64,000 nucleotides of DNA, from NCBI GenBank assembly GCA_034008185.1, contig CM067082.1, positions 12,756,984-12,820,983 of the forward strand, given 5' to 3'. Both the position numbers and the translations under genes were made by a program. The notes below the pieces were generated by a model. That model did no database searches. It saw nothing but the letters and a program-made list of their open reading frames with translations, and had not been told where the DNA came from. Below, one piece after another: positions 57,001 to 64,000 of this stretch (within the stretch, counting starts at the first letter, position 1; every line of letters begins with the position of its first letter). This DNA comes from Gorsachius magnificus. Its lineage: Eukaryota; Chordata; Aves; Pelecaniformes; Ardeidae.

Positions 57001-58913
57001 CTACTGGGTAAAAAACATGGCAGCTTATATTTTATCTAGGCTGAGTGTACAAATGCTTGCCCTGCATTGCCTTTGGGAGAGGTGGCCGTGCCCAGGAACA
57101 AAGCTGTAGTGCCAGCCAAACCACATCTGATCCTGAGATGTCACCCTTGACATACAGGTTCGGAGATGGTATCTCCCAAACACAAGTGCCAAAACGGTGG
57201 CACTTGTTCAAAAATCAGCCCCTGCTTTTGCTAAGCACACGAAAAACCCGTGGGTGGGTTTAGAAGCAGCCCAGGTCCTTTGCAGTGGGATTTAAAACAG
57301 AAAATCTGGGGTAGGGAGGAAAGAATTTAGGAAGAGATGACGAGGGCTGAGAGGGGGAAAAACTGCCCCGCCAGCTGTGCCAGCGGTTATGTGTTAATAT
57401 GGCATCACCATGAGACGAGCTTTCTTCCTAAAACAGCCTTATTTGGGGATTAGCATTGAAACAATGGCATCTGCTCTTGATCCTTTCCAACCTCGCTTAG
57501 CTGCCATTTGGCTCCTGCTCCCGACACGATAAGGGCCTCCAAGAGCCACGCAGATGGAGTGGGAGCATTGACACAGGCGCCTCGTTACTGACCGTGTTAC
57601 CAGGGACAATTAATGCCCAACAGCACACAAACCCGTTCTTTCAGCACCATGGGCCCGCTTTCTTTCAGTTCTTCACCACAGCGCGTAACAAGAAAACACC
57701 AGACGTCCCTGACATCCTTCTAAACATTGCAGAGGGAGGGTCTGTTCCTAAAACCCTTCCAGATCCCAGCTTCCCACCCAAATGAATAACAAGCATGAAG
57801 CACTGGGTTAGCTCCCCTCCTCTTGGCCATCACCCCACTTGGCCAGCAGAATGGAAGGACCTAATATGATCTATTTTGGATAATCTGTATGACAATATGG
57901 AGCATTTCCTTTTATTTATTTTTTTTTTTATTTGCTGCTGGATGAGATTGCTTCTGGGATGCTTCTGTAGCTTTTGGCTCTGGCTAAATAGCAGGAGAAC
58001 TCCCAATAGCAGGAGTCAAAGGATCTTCCATTCGACGATGATCCTGTGCACTTGTGAATGGAAAATTATGTGTCTTCACAAATCGCAGGAATATAAAGAC
58101 CCTATGTGGTGTGCAGAGCTCCCACATATCCACATGAGAGTGGCTAGCCAAGAAATCTGAAAGCAGAATTATCCGTATTACGTGGTTTACTTTGCTCTAA
58201 TACTGAACAGAAGTGGAGAGAGGAAAAGACACAAATAAAAGAGAATGTCAAGAGTAATGAAAAAAATGTATGTTCCAGGCTCAGAGAAATTATTTTGACA
58301 CCAGCTTTCACATTTTTTTATTGTCAACCCTTTGGGCAAAGTCATTCAAAAGGACAAACAGAAAATCATACTGCAGACTAAGATACAGAACCTGCCTCAC
58401 TTAACAGACTGGATGTGACAGATAAAATAAGACCCCAAGATCCAGCTGTGGTAGAAAATAGAAAAAAATCCCACCAACTTTAAAAATATTGTTGGTTTAG
58501 TCAGTGGGGAGATTGGTGAACCCCATGTTATTGAGGGTGATCATCTTACCCTAATTTTTCCCCAGTGTTAATTCAGACAGACTGAACAACCACATCCTGA
58601 ATGCGATAAGCACCTGCCAGGGTCTGCTCTGGGACCCACCAGAGCCATCCCTAATGAGACCTGCTTTGCCCTTGAGCGTGCCCATCCCTGGGGACACTGG
58701 AGAGCTGCCCACAGTCTGCACGGACAGGGCTCTTACCTCTGGAGCTACATGTGCTGCCTCTCACTGTCACTGGTGTGTCTACCAAGAGCTGGCAAAGACT
58801 GGGTGGAATTCCCTTTGCAGAGCTCTCCACAGACGACATGGTCCCTTTCTGGCCTTCCTTGCTCTTTCTCACTGCTCTTCCCATGCTGCCTGCGCGCTGC
58901 TCTCCCAGCCTAC

Positions 58914-59349
58914 AAAAATGATCCGAGGGCTGGAGCACCTCTCCCATGAGGACAGGCTGGGAGAGTTGGGCTTGTTCAGCCTGGAGAAGAGAAGGCTGAG
59001 GGGAGACCTGATTGCGGCCTTTCACTACCTAAAGGGGGCCCATAGGAAAGGTGGGGACAATCTTTTTAGTAGGGCCAGCTGTGACAGGACAAGGGGTAAT
59101 GGCTTTAAACTGAAGCAGGGTAGGTTTAGACTGGATACAAGGAAGAAATTCTTTACAATGAGGGTGGTGAAACACTGGAAGGGGTTGCCCAGAGAGGTGG
59201 TGGAGGCCCCATCCCTGGAAACATTGAAGGCCAGGTTGGACGGGGCTGTGAGCAACCTGATCTGGTTAGCAGTGTCCCTGCTCGCTGCAGGGGGGTTGGG
59301 CTAGATGACCTCTAGGAGTCCCTTCCAACCCAAAACATTCTATGATTCA
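58914..59349 (+). mobile_element. CR1 LINE fragment with open ORF2 C-terminus
   Basis: It begins at aaaatgatccgagggctgga and stays open to the stop at 59304. It encodes [40 protein letters not shown] and [14 protein letters not shown], then the tail gggctagatgacctctagga and the 3' repeat acattctatgattca. I count about 11 amino-acid differences over roughly 130 residues from the minus-strand copy at 3430-3948, so these are sister copies of a young subfamily. The longer open frame that begins at 58654 merely reads into it from unrelated sequence. Confidence 0.96.
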
Positions 59350-62300
59350 GCCCGCTCTCAAGCAGAAAACCCCTGCAAGCCCTCCTGGCCCCTGCCTGGT
59401 GCCGGGGGCCTCCTTTACCCTATCAGCCCCACTTTAACAAGGTCCTACTTGGACAACAGACAAATCCGCATTTTCTTCTACTCCTCCATGTTTTATTCAC
59501 CCTTTCTGTATTCCTGGATTAATTTTTTTTCAGCCTCCTCAGGTATATCACTGTCATGGAAGTTGTTTTCCTCACCTTTGGGTTGTAATATGTGAACACA
59601 TGTACAATTAAGGCCTTTGGACCATTGAATTAGCATTCTTCTGCCCTAGGGGGCTCCTTCTTTTCCCTTGAAACTTGCTTTCTGACTGATTTTGGACTTA
59701 CAACCCTGGCCTATATGAACTGAGGTTGGTTGTGCGTGTTATTACAGAGGAAAGAAAATTTAAAGGACATAAAGGCCCTATCTCCTACTAAATTTGAGAA
59801 GAATGTGCTCCAGGGGCTGCTGTGCTAGCTTGTGACTTGGAAGAGCTGTTTCCACACCCTGTTCAGACTGTCCTCATGACCTTTAGTGAGCCGTTTAGGA
59901 CCTGATCCTCCAGGCTCTTCAAGCCTTGGAAGGCCTGGATGCGTCTACCTTGCAGAAATACCAGCTGGATGTGCAGCCTGGGATTCAGCAGGGCTTGGTT
60001 TAGCTTGCTGCAAATAAGTAAGCTAAGTACTGAATTACGATTTATGATTACTTTAAACCGAGTATTTATGTTACATCTCTACAAGACTGCTGCCACTTTT
60101 TAATTGTGGTGAAGACATGCATATAGCGTCACTGCAGATCTGCCAAGGGGACACATGCATGGAAAACTGGGAGACAATGAAGGGATTCACAGAAATTAGC
60201 ACCGAGCAGGGAAAAAAATCCTTCCTTCATGTTTGGAAATAAGATATTGCTAAACCACAGAGCAAGTCAGCATTAGTTTGGCATGAACAGTACCAGACAC
60301 CAGGCTCAGGCACTGGAACGTCACCACAGTGAAGCTGTTGGAGTAGTCTCAGGCATGATTACGGCCCGGGGTAAGCAGCACTCTCCTAAGCAAAGGTTCA
60401 GGAGTTAGCCTCGACCAGGGAATACTAATGGTAGGAAGATTGCAAACTTGTTTTGGAAGCTAAGAGAAGCTAAAAGTTGAGGCATGGCCAGACTGTGCCA
60501 GCTGGCTTCAGGACCCAAGGGCGGGCACTGGCACCAGTTCAGTAGCACAGGTGTAGCCAGAGGAGTTGACAACAGCCCCGAGAGCCGTCAGCGACTTGGC
60601 ACCCACAGCTGCTATTCATCAGCAACTTGGCCCCATTCTGGGCCATGGGGTTTTTATGCCCTAAAGAGCAGCTGGCACCTCCACAGAGCCAACAGGTCTC
60701 TGCTCCAAAGAGTCTCTGTTCAGGTGAAATGGAGGTGTAGCTGGGCTAAAGATGGAGGATGAGACACAGGAGGAACCTCTGAACGCTCAGTCTAAGTGTA
60801 GGCACATTTCAGGTGAAGAAGAAGTGGTGAGGCACGTGGTGTAGACGAAGACATGTAAACACAGCCCAGTGAACACAACGAGGAAGAATCTATTATTTTA
60901 AAGAATCTCAGTGAGTCTTTCTGCCAAGTCCATCATGGTTTCAAAGTGACAGTGCCCTGCACAAACAGACTGAAGGAGTAGAAGGGTAAGAGGGTTTTTA
61001 ATCCAGCTCATTACATGAGCTGCGAGAAGACCAAACAGGTCAAGCTCCGCACAGGAGTGGAAGAAAAAACTTTTCCGGAATCTGACGAGGTTTAGACATG
61101 CACTTGATGTCTATAGAGACATTTCTGGTCTCACCCCCAAGTCATACCTCAGGGTGCCCTAAAGAACTGTGATTCTAGCTCCTCTCCTCCCCCCTTTACC
61201 ACACTTACTATCTAAAATCGCTGTCCCCCCATTTTATCACTAAGTTACACTCCCTCACTCAGAAGGTACCTAAGACAGCAAGGTGCACTTGAATTCTCAG
61301 AGCTGAGGCCTAATATTTTGACTAGGATCAAAACATTCTTCATAAATAAAGCTAATTTTTGCCTTATTTTCTAGGGGAACTCCCACTGAGGTGTGTCTTT
61401 TAGGCTTTATCGAGATCCAAGGGGAGTGCATCTATGAAATACAGACGTCCCGAACGCACAGTGCTGCCCAAGCATGGCCAGCACTCTTCAGAATGAGGCC
61501 TCTGCTCTGCAGGTCGATGATTGCTCAGGGAGAACAAAATAGACTTTTAGACCTTTGTCAAGGCCCACAGTAAAGATTCAATGATAGGGATGGTTCACAG
61601 CAAGAAGAAACCTTTCAGAGCAAACCAACCCTTCTACCAAAAGACACTTTTTGAGAGAACGTGGGCTTGAAGTTCAAAGAAAATACCTTGTGAAAAATGG
61701 TTACGAAAAGATGTATCTGGTGTTTGAAATAATGGGCCCTGCTGTGCTTTCACCAACTGTCAGGCTGGATCAGGTGCAGGTGGATGGCTTTGCTTGGTTA
61801 AGTCAACGTGATCGTCCTTGTAACACTGGTCTGACTGTATGGAAAGAAACTGCAAACAGGCGCGTGTCGCAGCTGAGGTTTCGTGACCAGCAGCAAAGTG
61901 GCACTAAGAGCTGAAGGGTGATGGGGAAACAGGAAAAATCCATACTAAGGGATAAAAAAGCCATGGTAAGCTCATGTGGCTGCATTCCCGATTGGATTCC
62001 TGTTTGGGGGTTGTAATTTTTAACCAAGTCCCGATTTCTCTGGGTGGAGACACGATCCAGAAGAAAAATTCTGGTTTCAGAGAGCATTTCCATGAGTAAT
62101 GCGTGACCTTTCCAACTTAGCCCTGGTTTTTGAACACTAACTACAAGTTTGCAGTTTTTCAACAGAACCGAAGGTAAACAACAAAACATAATTCACACAA
62201 AAAATGTATTTAGGTTGTCACTGTAGGGCAGGGCTAGGATGGAGCTCCTGAGCCCCGCACCCTGATGCTCACATTACATTAATAGTGAAGGGAAATGAAG

Positions 62301-64000
62301 AAATAGGGAAAAAATAATCTCTCTGCATCAGTGTGTAACTGTGCTATATTTTATAGATGAATGATAATGCTTGATGGCTTCAGAATAAAGAGAGGAGCTC
62401 GGGGTCTCCACTGAATGTCAGCTTTGAGTACTGTAGTGGTATAGTTTTGATATGATTCGAATCTGTGAAGGTCTAATTCACTCATGCTTCAGCCCCTGAA
62501 GTGAGGAGGTGCAGGAGCAGGGTCAGCAGGCAGAGTAAGAGCAAGTCAGTGAATCAAAAAGAAAAATAACCGTAGTGGATCTGAACATGGCATCAGCCTA
62601 AGACCCTTAAGGACGGCTCCTCTCTCTGCTGCACCTGGGCTGAGAGTGGCTTAGTGAATTCATAGCTGTAAACCGCCTTGAGATTTCTATGGGAGAGGAA
62701 AGCAGGTGTCAAACATTATTATTTACACTAAGTAATTGCGTAAAGAAAACCCCAGAATCAGATCTTTGTTCTACATTCGCAAATGTATTCCCCTAATGAT
62801 CTCTTTTCAAGCCTTTCGAGCTATAAATAGGTTTGTAACTTTGAGAGCTGGAATTAAGCCACCAGTGCTATTGTGAGAAGGTTTTATTATTTTTGGGTTG
62901 GGGGAAGGGGCTAGGTTAAATCAGAGTGGGGCAGAGAGGTCTGAAACCAGCCTGTGCCTGTTTGGGAGGAGACCATGGGCTGGGATCCACTGAGGAGAGG
63001 AGGCAAGGAATGAAGGGAAAAGGGAAGAAAAGCAACACAAAATCAGTGGGACTGATACGATACGTGCAAAATGTTAAGGTTTCTGAAAATAAGCAGAGAT
63101 AACTATAAAAGGTCTGTGCCTAGATAGATAAAAATAGTTATGGGTTATGTACACAGAGGAAAAGCATGAGCAAATAGACTTACGCTGCAGGAATTTCTTT
63201 ATGCAAGTGGCAAGGGCCTGTGTTTCTCAAAGCAGAAAATGTTTCACCACCAGTCGTCGTCTTTGCAATCAAGGGCCAGCATGGCCAAGCAGCAGCGGCA
63301 TGTGGGAAGTGAGTAGCTGTGATGCACACCAGCAAATCCATCGCAAAAAACATGGCACCAGCTGGAAATGAGGCAGGACGCAGTTCTGCTTGTGGGGTTG
63401 CTGAATTAGGGTATCTTCCCTTCCCGGATACTGAACTGAGGACAGCATCCGCTGGGAGCAAGGCAGCATCTGGAAGGAACGCAGCAGAGTGCTAAAGCAT
63501 ACAGCATCCCACCAGTGCTCCTCCCAGGAGCGGAGGCCAGCCTTAAGGCTTTAGACCCTTTTACCCCTATTTGACAAAACCTTTGTAGCTTCTTGAAGCC
63601 ACAGCTTTGGCGCTACCCACTGGGAATTCAGTACAGACTAACCGGCCTTTCCCTGTTACAGAGAAATGTTTATTTTCACATTATAACTCACAGAACGAAG
63701 AACTGAACAACTGTACCACTAAGGACATTTCTTACAAAACTGTGCAAGCAAAAATAATTCTAAACATCTGTAGTATCTCGGACAAGCACATTTCTCTGGC
63801 CAAAAATTGTTCAAAAGATTGTTTAAAGCCATCCTCCTCCAGGACTGCTCATGAGAGTAGAAGATTGAGGCTACAAAATGGGCCAGGCTCTGTGCCCAGT
63901 CTGACTCCTGTTGAAGACACCCAAGCAGCTCTAGTGACTTCTGCAGGACACGCTCTGAGCTAGCCCTTGGTTTATCATCCACCTCCTCTGTCTTTCACCA
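59350..64000. other. Intergenic to the window end, no gene seen
   Basis: No exon, RNA gene or repeat family recognised. Open frames are short and overlap on both strands without protein-like character. No feature that I can identify is cut by the right edge. Confidence 0.55.

Larger units (their letters stand above)
44313..58913. other. Intergenic, no gene seen (14.6 kb)
   Basis: The longest stretch without a recognised element. Noted within it are a patch with scattered CpG at 47215-47590, a cluster of TAAT/ATTA cores at 50700-50890, a 40-bp purine-only tract at 54013-54052, and mixed-composition stretches around 56880-57000 and 57380-57500. Overlapping open frames on both strands at 53348-53719 begin with non-ATG codons and match nothing that I know. 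No exon of MTSS1, the expected neighbour, was seen. Confidence 0.5.

Noticed and set aside
44313..58913. First coding exon of MTSS1, the expected divergent neighbour
   Set aside because: I looked for the MTSS1 N-terminal IMD sequence and a second CpG-island promoter and found neither. The gene is probably beyond the right edge.
58654..59304. 216-codon open frame as a gene
   Set aside because: Its last ~130 codons are CR1 ORF2 and the first part is unrelated sequence read through by chance.
1..64000. CRISPR arrays, tRNA or rRNA genes, operons, prophage
   Set aside because: No regularly spaced direct repeats, no cloverleaf or rRNA sequence that I recognise, and the DNA is clearly vertebrate. 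Repeats are LINE and LTR derived.

Overview
This is vertebrate nuclear DNA, and the repeats point to a bird. Ten CR1 LINE fragments carry the CR1 3' end (octamer-like repeats of the ATTCTRTGA type) and ORF2-derived peptide. Two solo-type endogenous retrovirus LTRs are also present. I saw no Alu, L1 or B-type SINEs. The sequence does not let me name a species. It is not prokaryotic: there are no operons, ribosome binding sites or densely packed genes, and most long open frames are chance frames or retrotransposon remains.

The only protein-coding exon of a host gene that I can support is the first coding exon of SQLE (squalene monooxygenase), on the minus strand at 1411-1695. It is followed by a good splice donor and by the start of intron 1, which runs off the left edge. 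Upstream, at about 1990-2925, is a strong CpG island with CCAAT, GC-box, YY1-like and octamer-like sites and long C/G homopolymers, which I take to be the SQLE promoter. The 1.2 kb upstream of the SQLE start has no ATG on the minus strand but about a dozen on the plus strand.

From about 2.9 kb to 64 kb the window looks like a gene desert upstream of SQLE. In mammals the next large gene in this direction is MTSS1, divergently transcribed, but I could not find its first coding exon here. The desert holds CR1 copies at 3430, 7438, 12121, 13811/15096, 19862, 31938, 40718, 42531 and 58914, with one more in SQLE intron 1. It also holds a 1.1 kb LTR inserted into one CR1 with a perfect 5-bp target duplication, a second LTR at 27757-28345, two old palindromic repeats, simple repeats, and several AT-rich or CpG-bearing patches that may be regulatory. 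All five CR1s left of 16 kb are on the minus strand and all five right of 19 kb are on the plus strand.

I did not find an undescribed biological system. The most useful observations are the SQLE exon and its ATG-free leader, a bird-type CAG tract in the SQLE degron region, and the dated nesting of LTR in CR1.
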